A stretch of 64,000 bases of DNA. It comes from Cordylochernes scorpioides (Eukaryota > Arthropoda > Arachnida > Pseudoscorpiones > Chernetidae). The notes beneath the pieces were generated by a model. It was not told the DNA's origin. It did not search any database and was given only the letters and a program-made list of their open reading frames with translations. Position numbers and translations under genes: made by a program. Where the stretch lies: NCBI GenBank assembly GCA_030710605.1, contig CP092863.1, positions 117,411,072 through 117,475,071 of the forward strand, in the 5' to 3' direction. Shown piece after piece: positions 1 to 10,125 of the stretch; within the stretch, counting starts at the first letter, position 1, and each line of letters begins with the position of its first letter.

Positions 1-545
1 GCAACAGAAAACCCTAGGATTTTCACAGAAATGACACTTTACCAGCCTAGAGTTACAGTTTTGTGTGGGTTCACTTCATTTATTATTGGGTCATTTTTCT
101 TTGAAAAATCAATAGAAGAACTTTTAAAACCGTTTTTGTTATTGGTGAACGTTTTGAGAAAAGGGTATTCCCATATTGCAGGGTAAAAGCACTAAGCGAA
201 ATAACATTCATGAAAGATGGAGGACCTTCTCATATCTCCCGAGGTGCCAAACAATTGCTGAAGGATACGTTCAGTGAAAATCGTGTGATAGGTCGCCACT
301 TTATATACCAGTGGCCTCCAAGATCAACAGTCTTGACGCCTTGCGATTTTTGTTTATGGGGATACATTAAATCGTGTGTTTATCGATGCTGGCCTACCAC
401 ATTGGCCATGTTGAAGGCTTCTATCAGATGGCACGCTTTATCAATTTAACAGATATGTTATTTAATGCTGTCCATTCTGTCATTTATCGTCTGCAGGCGG
501 TGATTGAAAATGAAGGGTGCCACATTGAGCAAGGATTGTGACCTA
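1..545 (+). pseudogene. Mariner-like DDE transposase remnant, 3' part
   Basis: This is the C-terminal half of a transposase of the Tc1/mariner superfamily, of the kind widespread in arthropod genomes; the window edge or an earlier break removes the 5' part. Reading across frames, bases 1-110 encode a stretch resembling the family's strand region (ENPRIF, then RVTVLCGFTS). An open frame at 210-449 holds the second catalytic block MKDGGPSH and, further on, TPCDFCLWGY, where the last catalytic aspartate lies. The C-terminal end (RLQAVIENEGCHIEQG) reads on to about 540 after a stop near 447. At least one frameshift lies before 210. It cannot make active enzyme as it stands. Confidence 0.75.
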
Positions 546-1691
546 ATACAAGAGAGAAGGCAGTTACCTCATGTGTTGTATAAGCCGCCATGTATTATAT
601 TATCTATCAATATTTTGCAGCTCTTTGTGTTGGGATATGGGGATAATAAATGCTGTCCTCACATCTTGACTCTTTTTTTTTTGTGAACAGTAATATTTTG
701 TTTGTCATTTGCTCACATATTATGTCGTGCAAACCAGAGTGTTATAACTTCTCGAATAACACTGGTACACACAATTTTACCCCTTATGTTTAGTTTTTCG
801 CTTTTCGCTCATTAGAAGAAATACATAGATAATAGATAACATAGAAATACATACATAAGAAATACATGTAGCATAAGGAATATTTTCTGTACACCAATAA
901 CTTTAGAAATTTTGTGAAAAAAAAAATACAAAATGATTTTACTACCACGTTTTTCAACGCAATAGGTTGATTTAAAATTTATTTTTATTTGAGGGGACAC
1001 ATTTTTAAAATTGTGTACAGTATAATAAACAATGATAACATTTGACAAGCCCATAGGATATTTGGAATAAAGTACGACAAATATATTTTGTCACTCCCCT
1101 CTATATTTCATTTGTTGGATCATGACAAATATCCAGTTAAATAGTCAAGGGTCGCCAATCAGTCAAGAAACTACACATTTCTTATAGCAAGAAATCCTAT
1201 TAATATTGCCATCATAATTTTTGGTACTATATTAACATTTCAAAAATTCGTGTATTGATATCAGCAGTGTTTTTCAAACATTCAATCTATTTCACAAAAC
1301 CTCATATAAAAATAAATATTTCGCTACATGTTTTAATTTGCATTTACCTATTTTACATATCTCTGATTGTATTTAAAATCGTTAAACAATTCTTCATACT
1401 TTTGGCGAAGTGGTGTTTTATTAATTTGTTATTTGATATTATTAGGGTTCTTTCCTGGTATTCAAAAAGGAAAAATACGTGTCGATCAGTTATATTTTTC
1501 AATTCATCAAACAATTTGGCCGCTGAATCTCTGATTCTGGTAGAGCGCCATCTGGCGAATAAAATTGTAACTAAAATCAATTTCGAATTTTTCATTATTT
1601 GCCATAAAAAATCCCATTGCATCCTGATTACAATGGTGTTTACCGCATTGCTCTAGCGCAAATATTCGCGGAGTTATTAATTTTTAAAGTT
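546..1691. other. AT-rich interior, no gene seen
   Basis: This stretch lies between the transposase fossil and a terminal-repeat-like sequence at 1692. It is AT-rich with many stops. The open frame at 1255-1656 has no recognisable motif and biased composition, so I do not call it a gene. It could be the 3' non-coding part of the same transposon or a later insertion. Confidence 0.4.
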
Positions 1692-1717
1692 GTGCGGGAC
1701 TTTTGGATCACCCTGTA
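1692..1717 (+). mobile_element. Terminal inverted repeat-like end of a mariner-like element
   Basis: The segment contains GGGACTTTTGGATCACCCTG followed by TA. This resembles the terminal repeats of the mariner-like elements that carry transposases of the 1-545 type. It is in the right orientation to be their right end. The matching left end would lie before base 1, so the pairing is an inference. Confidence 0.5.
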
Positions 1718-2049
1718 TTTTCCACCTTTGTTAAATTTGATTAAAAGAATCAATAAAATTGTTTAAATTGTCTATGACCCGACCCTTGATCGAAACCAAC
1801 ACCAAATCTACTGTATCCTCGTAAACTAAGTAAGACGAGACCAAGATTGTGATAGATGAAGGGGATGGTCCAAGATGGTACCAGGCGATGAGTGCATAAT
1901 GAGACGGAGGGGTGACAAAGGCAGCTGCGGTGTCAAACGCGGAAGACCATTGTCCAGCTAACCTTGAGTCCGTCCTTACGTCACCTCTGTTTAATTGGGT
2001 ACTGTAGTCCAGTAACTGTAGGACCATTGCCATAGATGGAGCAGGTCGG

Positions 2050-2129
2050 AGAGAGGGTAAGATGGTAGTGTTCACTACTGATGAGCCAGGCCATCCCAAT
2101 AGTTTTATCATTGCAGTAAAAACAGCTGT
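2050..2129. repeat. Fragment of foldback element (CTGATGAGCCAG family)
   Basis: The stretch carries CACTACTGATGAGCCAGGCC and then TTTATCATTGCAGTAA. These are the subterminal sequences of the foldback family seen at 7190, 8719, 9605 and 58160. It directly abuts the 92-bp array. Confidence 0.55.
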
Positions 2130-5060
2130 TGTCGTGTCCAATGAAGAGCCTCAGATATCTCCATGCATCTTTATCACAGCAGTGTTCTCTATCTTGGGTG
2201 TGTATACTGTATTGTTGCTGTTGTCGTGTCCAATGAAGAGCCTCAGATATCTCCATGCATCTTTATCACAGCAATGTTCTCTATCTTGGGTGTGTATACT
2301 GTATTGTTGTTGTCGTGTCCAATGAAGAGTCTCAGATGTCTCCATAAATCTCTATCACAGCAATGTTCTCTATCTTGGGTATGTATACTGTATTGTTGTT
2401 GTTGTCGTGACCAATGAAGAGTCTCAGATATCTCCATGCATCTTTATCACAGCAGTGTTCTCTATCTTGGGTGTGTATACTGTATTGTTGCTGTTGTTGT
2501 GTCCAATGAAGAGTCTCAGATATCTCCATGCATCTTTATCACAGCAGTGTTCTCTATCTTGGGTGTGTATACTGTATTGTTGCTGTTGTTGTGTCCAATG
2601 AAGAGTCTCAGATATCTCCATGCATCTCTATCACAGCAATGTTCTCTATCTTGGGTGTGTATACTGTATTGTTGTTGTTGTTGTGTCCAATGAAGAGTCT
2701 CAGATGTCTCCATACATCTCTATCACAGCAATGTCCTCTATCTTGGGTGTGTATACTGTATTGTTGCTGTTGTTGTGTCCAATGAAGAGTCTCAGATATC
2801 TCCATGCATCTTTATCACAGCAGTGTTCTCTATCTTGGGTGTGTATACTGTATTGTTGTTGTTGTTGTGTCCAATGAAGAGTCTCAGATGTCTCCATACA
2901 TCTCTATCACAGCAATGTCCTCTATCTTAGGTGTGTATACTGTATTGTTGCTGTTGTTGTGTCCAATGAAGAGTCTCAGATATCTCCATGCATCTTTATC
3001 ACAGCAGTGTTCTCTATCTTGGGTGTGTATACTGTATTGTTGTTGTTGTTGTGTCCAATGAAGAGTCTCAGATGTCTCCATACATCTCTATCACAGCAAT
3101 GTCCTCTATCTTGGGTGTGTATACTGTATTGTTGCTGTTGTTGTGTCCAATGAAGAGTCTCAGATATCTCCATGCATCTTTATCACAGCAGTGTTCTCTA
3201 TCTTGGGTGTGTATACTGTATTGTTGCTGTTGTTGTGTCCAATGAAGAGTCTCAGATATCTCCATGCATCTTTATCACAGCAGTGTTCTCTATCTTGGGT
3301 GTGTATACTGTATTGTTGCTGTTGTTGTGTCCAATGAAGAGTCTCAGATATCTCCATGCATCTTTATCACAGCAGTGTTCTCTATCTTGGGTGTGTATAC
3401 TGTATTGTTGCTGTTGTTGTGTCCAATGAAGAGTCTCAGATATCTCCATGCATCTCTATCACAGCAGTGTTCTCTATCTTGGGTGTGTATACTGTATTGT
3501 TGCTGTTGTTGTGTCCAATGAAGAGTCTCAGATGTCTCCATGCATCTCTATCACAGCAGTGTTCTCTATCTTGGGTGTGTATACTGTATTGTTGCTGTTG
3601 TTGTGTCCAATGAAGAGTCTCAGATATCTCCATGCATCTCTATCACAGCAGTGTTCTCTATCTTGGGTGTGTATACTGTATTGTTGCTGTTGTTGTGTCC
3701 AATGAAGAGTCTCAGATATCTCCATGCATCTCTATCACAGCAGTGTTCTCTATCTTGGGTGTGTATACTGTATTGTTGCTGTTGTTGTGTTCAATGAAGA
3801 GTCTCAGATATCTCCATGCATCTTTATCACAGCAGTGTTCTCTATCTTGGGTGTGTATACTGTATTGTTGCTGTTGTTGTGTCCAATGAAGAGTCTCAGA
3901 TATCTCCATGCATCTTTATCACAGCAGTGTTCTCTATCTTGGGTGTGTATACTGTATTGTTGCTGTTGTTGTGTCCAATGAAGAGTCTCAGATATCTCCA
4001 TGCATCTCTATCACAGCAGTGTTCTCTATCTTGGGTGTGTATACTGTATTGTTGCTGTTGTTGTGTTCAATGAAGAGTCTCAGATATCTCCATGCATCTT
4101 TATCACAGCAGTGTTCTCTATCTTGGGTGTGTATACTGTATTGTTGCTGTTGTTGTGTCCAATGAAGAGTCTCAGATATCTCCATACATCTCTATCACAG
4201 CAGTGTTCTCTATCTTGGGTGTGTATACTGTATTGTTGCTGTTGTTGTGTCCAATGAAGAGTCTCAGATATCTCCATGCATCTTTATCACAGCAGTGTTC
4301 TCTATCTTGGGTGTGTATACTGTATTGTTGCTGTTGTTGTGTCCAATGAAGAGTCTCAGATATCTCCATGCATCTCTATCACAGCAGTGTTCTCTATCTT
4401 GGGTGTGTATACTGTATTGTTGCTGTTGTTGTGTCCAATGAAGAGTCTCAGATATCTCCATGCATCTCTATCACAGCAGTGTTCTCTATCTTGGGTGTGT
4501 ATACTGTATTGTTGCTGTTGTTGTGTCCAATGAAGAGTCTCAGATATCTCCATGCATCTCTATCACAGCAGTGTTCTCTATCTTGGGTGTGTATACTGTA
4601 TTGTTGCTGTTGTTGTGTCCAATGAAGAGTCTCAGATATCTCCATGCATCTCTATCACGGCAGTGTTCTCTATCTTGGGTGTGTATACTGTATTGTTGCT
4701 GTTGTTGTGTCCAATGAAGAGTCTCAGATATCTCCATGCATCTTTATCACAGCAGTGTTCTCTATCTTGGGTGTGTATACTGTATTGTTGCTGTTGTTGT
4801 GTCCAATGAAGAGTCTCAGATATCTCCATGCATCTTTATCACAGCAGTGTTCTCTATCTTGGGTGTGTATACTGTATTGTTGCTGTTGTTGTGTCCAATG
4901 AAGAGTCTCAGATATCTCCATGCATCTTTATCACAGCAGTGTTCTCTATCTTGGGTGTGTATACTGTATTGTTGCTGTTGTTGTGTCCAATGAAGAGTCT
5001 CAGATATCTCCATGCATCTTTATCACAGCAGTCGCTATGTCCTCTATCTTGGGTGGGGAG
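2130..5060 (-). repeat. 92-bp minisatellite, about 31 units
   Basis: Units repeat at exactly 92 bp over most of the array; the first few are 86-89 bp because the (TTG)n segment varies. Each unit contains GTGTCCAATGAAGAGTCTCA, ATCTCCATGCATCT, TATCACAGCAGTGTTCTCTA, GTGTATACTGTATTG and a TTG triplet run. In the orientation shared with the arrays at 30460 and 61144 the unit lies on the minus strand and ends in (ACA)n. The array ends abruptly at about 5030-5060 in a partial unit. Open frames of 65 and 85 residues in every unit are by-products: 92 is not a multiple of three and the frames step round. Confidence 0.97.
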
Positions 5061-5104
5061 TATAAGAACAGTAGAACTTTCATATTAAAAATGGTGCAAA
5101 ATTA

Positions 5105-5575
5105 AAAAAAAAATTGTAATGGAATATATTAAATTGAAAAATTAAGCAAAAATCATATCCTGACAATGCAGCTGAAAGTTGGTGATGGCTTGCGCCATCC
5201 ATCAGAATATCAATTAAAAATTAATGATTATTTGATATTTATTCCGATAGATGGCGTAATCCATCCGTAAATTTTAGTTGCCCACGATCATAATAGGCTT
5301 TTTCGTAGTATGAAATTAATCTTTAATTGAATATAAATTTCACACTTTAATGGTTTTCTTTCTTTATATATAGAATCTCTGGTGTTAGAATGTCAAATTG
5401 GCCTTTTAGGAATGGTTTGCGTTTAAAGCATTGTTCGATATGCAAATATTTATATGTAATTCTACTGTCCTATTAGCTTATAGTCTATAGTTTGCTTGAA
5501 TGCCATAGCCAAGAATCCGCCCTACAAAATCGAATATTCTTTTTAAAATAAAGCAATCCATAAATAATTCTTTAA
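5105..5575. repeat. Inverted-repeat remnant of hammerhead-family element
   Basis: Bases 5160-5290 contain GGCTTGCGCCATCCATCAGA and, inverted, TATTCCGATAGATGGCG, with an AT-rich centre. These arms match the arms of the ribozyme-bearing element at 40815-41185. No ribozyme core is present here. The rest, up to 5575, is AT-rich with no gene. Confidence 0.55.
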
Positions 5576-6785
5576 ATAAAAAGGCATATATTGGATCAAA
5601 ATATCATTTATTTTACCAATATTTCAGTTGGCTGAACGCCAACCTTTATCAAGGTGTTATAACATATTTAATCTTTACATTTAATCTTTAATCTTAAATC
5701 TTTAACATATTTAAATATGTTATAACACCTTGTGATAAAGGTTGGTGTTCAGCCAACTGAAATATTGGTAAAATAAATGATATTTTGATCCAATATATGT
5801 CTTTTTAATTAAAAAAATCGAATATATAAGCAGAATCGTCCAATACACCATAGCAGAACTCTAAAAAGCGGTATGGTGGATTAAACTGTCCTTACTGCAA
5901 TGATAAAATAATGAGAGAGGCCTGGCCCATTAGTGGTGAACCCTCCCAGCGGTTTCGCCAGTTTAATCTACCATATTCTACCATTATCGTCCAGACGTAC
6001 TGAGGTCGTTAAAAAACCATTTAACTAGTTTGCTATCCCACTACTAGTTTTTTAGTAGTTATAATATTGTGGGAGACACTTCTCCATAACTGTATAAATA
6101 AAAAGACATATATTGGATCAAAATATCATTTATTTTACCAATATTTCAGTTGGCTGAACGCCAACCTTTATCAAGGTGTTATAACATATTTAATCTTTAC
6201 ATTTAATCTTTAATCTTAAATCTTTAACATATTTAAATATGTTATAACACCTTGATAAAGGTTGGTGTTCAGCCAACTGAAATATTGGTAAAATAAATGA
6301 TATTTTGATCCAATATATGTCTTTTTAATTAAAAAAATCGAATATATAAGCAGAATCGTCCAATACACCATAGCAGAACTCTAAAAAGCGGTATGGTGGA
6401 TTAAACTGTCCTTACTGCAATGATAAAATAATGAGAGAGGCCTGGCCCATTAGTGGTGAACCCTCCCAGCGGTTTCGCCAGTTTAATCTACCATATTCTA
6501 CCATTATCGTCCAGACGTACTGAGGTCGTTAAAAAACCATTTAACTAGTTTGCTATCCCACTACTAGTTTTTTTAGTAGTTATAATATTGTGGGAGACAC
6601 TTCTCCATAACTGTATAAATAAAAAGACATATATTGGATCAAAATATCATTTATTTTACCAATATTTCAGGTGGCTAAACGCCAACTTTTATCAAGGTAT
6701 TATAACGTATTAAAGTGTTTACACGCCAACACGCCAATATTGGTAAATTAAATGATATTTTGATCCAATATATGCCTTTTTATTT
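5576..6785. repeat. 522-bp tandem duplication with 230-bp palindromes
   Basis: Two near-identical copies of about 522 bp (starting near 5576 and 6098) are followed by a decayed third (6613-6785). Each begins with a large near-perfect palindrome: TTGGATCAAAATATCATTTA and CAGTTGGCTGAACGCCAACC recur inverted about 130 bp later. The arms are separated by an AT-rich loop. Between palindromes lies a copy of the foldback family (CTCCCAGCGGTTTCGCCAGT at 5943 and 6466). There are few differences between copies, for instance an extra GT at about 5749, so the duplication is recent. Confidence 0.9.
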
Positions 6786-7189
6786 AAAGATTTATTTATG
6801 GATTGCTCTATTTAAAAAAAATAAGTGTATGTGTTCAAGTGACAATATTTAAACTACTCTCTAAAAACATTTGTCTGTTAACCACACGACTGGGAAAGTG
6901 TCAAACTGAAATACAAAATTTATTTAAAGTTTCCTTTTAACAAAGATTGAAGGCTATTCAATATAAAAATAAATATTTCCAAGTGGAAAATTAGGGAAGT
7001 CCAACTTCGGGAGGAGACAACAATTTATTTCAGGCAAAAACAAACTATGAATGGTAAACAAAAGATAAGCCACGAGGGAAATTTACAGAGTAGCAAAATA
7101 TAAACATAAAAATGACCACTCTGTTAATAAAATTAATAAATACTTTGTTACAATACTAAAGGACGTTATTAACATGATGTATTATCACG
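6786..7189. other. AT-rich spacer, no feature seen
   Basis: No open frame or repeat unit was recognised in this stretch. Confidence 0.5.
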
Positions 7190-7379
7190 CCATCTGTTAT
7201 CAAAAATTTAAACTATTTTTGATGCTTATGATTCTTTTTTTAAACATAAAACCTTTTTCTACTGCCCATGGGAAGGTTCACCACTGATGAGCCAGGCCCT
7301 CCCAATAATGTACCATTGCACTAAGGCTAGTAGATAATTGTTTTATATAAATAAAAAAAATCGTACGCGTTATAAATAG

Positions 7380-7885
7380 ATGGGAATTTTGCCGGGAGGA
7401 TATTGATCTAAAGAGACAAAGGTCGCCTTTCCCGTCAAAATAGACGTCAAAAACTGGTGTTGTGGCTTTGTTACCGACCCGAGGCTGCTAGTTGCGGCGA
7501 CGGTCAATAGATGGCGTCTAGTTTTTGACGTCTATTTTGACGGGAGAGGCGACCTTTGTCTCTTTAGATCAATATCCTCCCGGCAAAATTTCCATCTACA
7601 TTTTAGCCATAGATTTGGGCCAGTCACTTTGCCAGCTAAACACCTCTTTGGAAGATTGTCAAGATTCCATGAGATCCCGTGTGGATCTCATGGAATAAAG
7701 CCCGCCCTAGACTGACGAGGGCCATTAGCCGAAACCATGGTCTTTAGGTGGACGCTTTTCAATTTGCCAAAGCTGGTGTTGTGGCTTTGTCACCGACCCG
7801 AGACCGCTAGTTGCGGCGACGGTCAATAGATGGCGTCTAGTTTTTGACGTCTATTTTGACGGGAGAGGCGATCTTTGTCTCTTTA
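7380..7885 (+). mobile_element. Complete 506-bp hammerhead-bearing retroelement
   Basis: The element is bounded by the direct repeat GCGTTATAAATAG at 7367-7379 and 7886-7898, a 13-bp target duplication. It begins ATGGGAATTTTGCCGGGAGG and ends TTTGTCTCTTTA. The outer arms are inverted copies of AAAGAGACAAAGGTCGCC and GTCAAAATAGACGTC. A hammerhead ribozyme motif lies at 7706-7748, followed by GCTGGTGTTGTGGCTTTGTC. There is no coding capacity. Size, variable target duplication and ribozyme fit a non-autonomous Penelope-like or retrozyme-like element. A sister copy lies at 29236-29612. Confidence 0.8.
7706..7748 (+). ncRNA. Hammerhead ribozyme motif 1 (type I, minimal stem III)
   Basis: Self-cleaving RNA motif. 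Stem I is CCTAGA (7706-7711) with TTTAGG (7743-7748), including one G-U pair. The core CTGACGA (7712-7718) fits CUGANGA. Stem II is GGGCCATTAGCC (7719-7730), shortened by an apparent one-base loss. The second core GAAA is at 7731-7734, and CCATGG (7735-7740) forms a two-pair stem III. Cleavage is predicted after C7742 (GUC). Very short stem III is typical of hammerheads in Penelope-like elements. The weak stem II makes activity uncertain. Confidence 0.8.
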
Positions 7886-8094
7886 GCGTTATAAATAGTT
7901 TAAATTTCTGATAAACTGCTCTTACTGTGCAAAGATAAATTAATGGGAGTTTCACCACTGGGAGATTAGCCGGTTTCTCATATATATAATTGTAGTAAGA
8001 TCAGTATAAAAAATTGTTTTATTAAAAAAAACATATATACGGGTGCTATAATATATATAGTTTACATTTCTGATAATAAATAATTTAGTTAAAC

Positions 8095-8325
8095 GAACTA
8101 CATTATTATTAAACCACACATTATTGACTGTATTGACTCATCCATTGATGAGCTCTACTCTTCCCCAGCAGACACCATCAACAAACTTTACAAGCTTGGT
8201 ACCTTAATATGATTGAGTGGAGATAAGAAAGAAGAAGAGACTCATCCCCAGCAGACACCATCAACAAACTTTACAAGCTTGATACCTTAATATGATTGAG
8301 TGGAGATAAGAAAGAAGAAGTTAAA
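8095..8325 (+). pseudogene. ORF1 C-terminal fragment of the 12956-16574 LINE family, duplicated
   Basis: Bases 8110-8211 read HIIDCIDSSIDELYSSPAD and on to a stop. This matches the last codons of the ORF1 remnant at 16425-16574 on the other strand. A second partial copy follows at about 8248-8325, joined head to tail (GACTCATCCCCAGCAGACAC). Each is followed by the ORF1-ORF2 spacer GATAAGAAAGAAGAAG. It is a truncated, duplicated fossil. Confidence 0.75.
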
Positions 8326-8718
8326 CGGGCTGAAATTCAAGTTGAAAATCAGCAAACGTATCAGGAATAACGATAAATAAACATTTAAAGATGAAAATGT
8401 TTGGAAAAGAAAAAAAAAAAAAAGGTTTGATTAGACGTAATCATATAGTTTTAAGATTGATATGTTTTTTTGTGAAAGTAATCAAACGTAAGTAGATAAT
8501 GATTGCAGGGGTACCAATTGTTTATTTGAAGTGGCTTCCTTTATTGAATTACCTCACAGAGGGTTGAGGGTCAATACATTTCTGCCGCCGACCCCTGACC
8601 TATCTGCCCCTAGCTAGGGGATACTTATGACACGTCAGTTTCCCAACCTTCTGTCTGTCGTAATGGTCCTTCTTTGGATCTCTTCCAGTACTGTATGTGG
8701 TGCTGAAGTGAAGATCTA
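8326..8718. other. Spacer, no gene seen
   Basis: The stretch has an A-rich run near 8408 and a short GC-richer part near 8570-8650. No open frame with recognisable motifs was found. Confidence 0.4.
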
Positions 8719-8965
8719 TTATAAGAAAATTTTAACTATTTTTTGGCACGTATGATTCTTTTAGGAATAAATCAATTTTCTACTGTCCTTAATGCAATGA
8801 TAAAATAATGGGAGGGTCTGACTCATCTATGGTGATCCCTCCTAACGGTTTAGCCAGTTTAATCTACAATTCTTTTTATCATTGTAGAAAATTTGATTTA
8901 TTTTTTTAAAGAATCATACGCTTCCAAATAGTTTAAATTTCTTATAATAAGATGGCTAATGCATC
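8719..8965. mobile_element. Foldback element copy
   Basis: The left arm (AACTATTTTTTGGCACGTAT, then TCAATTTTCTACTGTCC) is repeated inverted at 8870-8950 (TAAAGAATCATACGCTTCC). The centre has CTCCTAACGGTTTAGCCAGT. It is the same family as 9605-9885. Confidence 0.65.
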
Positions 8966-9604
8966 GTATAAAGATCCATTGTATTCACTGGGTATATAAC
9001 AGTCAGAGTCTTTTGACTCTTCACTTCCAGTACTGTATGTGATAGAACGCTTCCACTTCCTTGAATTTTGTCCCTAAGTGTATATATAAAGACCAAAGAC
9101 ATATTTTGCTGTTACTATCCTGAAAGGTACAAGTTCTATCTTTAAATATCCAAAACATCATTTTATAATTGAAACGATCAGAATTTCTATACTGGGAACA
9201 GGAGAGAGATAGAAAAGCCTATAAATATCTGTGGAAAGACATTGAAACAAGGAACGTATCTTCAGAACGCTACATTATGTGTTCCAGGAGGGACAAATGT
9301 CCTTGTTCTGAATCCAGAGCATGTTCCTCCGATGGAAGGAAGGTCATGGGAAGGATGGTGGATTAGGTTACTCAAGGTTCAGTCTCCATTCCAGAGAGCC
9401 ATGGGAATATGGAGAGAGAAATAGGTATTCGAGGAACCCGGTACAATTCCGTATTATGAACCTATTGATTTATAACATAAAGTTGCGAGAGGATTGTATT
9501 CATGTAACTAAAAACTCACCTCTCACTTTACATAATAAAAAAAATAAAGAAGACATTTCCTGACCACTAGCACATGTACTTTTAAGATGGCAGAGTACCA
9601 TATT
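8966..9604. other. Unrecognised DNA with a weak coding-like stretch at 9169-9440
   Basis: A frame from about 9242 to 9424 reads TLCVPGGTNVLVLNPEHVPP, which looks more protein-like than its surroundings. It has no motif I can name. It may be a fragment of a retroelement protein. The rest is AT-rich. Confidence 0.25.
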
Positions 9605-9885
9605 TAATATTAAAATTTTGAACTACTTTTTGACCTGTATGATTCTTTTTTTTAAATAAATCAATTTACTACTGCCCCCTTATTGTAATGATAAAATAAT
9701 GGAAGGGCCTATCTCATCAGTGGTGAATCCTCCCAGCGGTTTCGCCAGTTTAATCTACCATTTCACCACTGATGGCCTTCCCATTATTTTATCATTGCAG
9801 TAAGAGCATTAGAAAATAGTTTTATTTTAAAAAGAATCATACGTGTTAAAAATAGTTTAAATTTTTCATAACAGATGGCGCGCTA
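9605..9885. mobile_element. Foldback element copy, best preserved
   Basis: The arms are about 110 bp: TTTTGAACTACTTTTTGACC at 9617 pairs with the inverted AAAAATAGTTTAAATTTTTC at 9849. TTGTAATGATAAAATAATGG pairs with CCATTATTTTATCATTGCAG. The centre carries GCGGTTTCGCCAGTTTAATC. The element is non-coding. Confidence 0.75.
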
Positions 9886-10125
9886 ATGCATCATATGCCT
9901 CTGTGTACTAGTGGATTTAGCCAGGACTTTCCACGCTAGACGTTTTACTGTCCGGCACTGGGGGATGAAAGAGAAATTCTCCGCCAGAGGATTGCTTATG
10001 ACAACAATTGGCCAAATGTTTTATTGGCAGAAGTAGTGAAAAGCAGAACCAATATATTGGCTTTTCATAAATTCTGGAGGACAGCACAGTCAAAAGGTGT
10101 AACACGAAGGAGCACCTATGTTCAC

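Larger units (their letters stand above)
7190..8000. mobile_element. Foldback element, interrupted by the 7380-7885 insertion
   Basis: The left part (7190-7379) has the AAATTTAAACTATTTTTGAT arm, ACCACTGATGAGCCAGGCCC and the start of the opposite arm. The right part resumes at 7886 with GCGTTATAAATAGTTTAAAT. The two halves are split by a ribozyme-bearing element flanked by a 13-bp duplication. The family is non-coding with long imperfect inverted arms, a foldback or MITE type. Confidence 0.65.

Noticed and set aside
2062..5105. Dozens of 64-85-residue open frames on both strands
   Set aside because: They are one 92-bp repeat read in shifting frames. No start context, no domain, and the same peptides appear on both strands.
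7262..7300. CTGATGAG at 7271 and at 2080 as hammerhead cores
   Set aside because: They belong to the foldback family and have no GAAA with a pairing stem in the normal order nearby.
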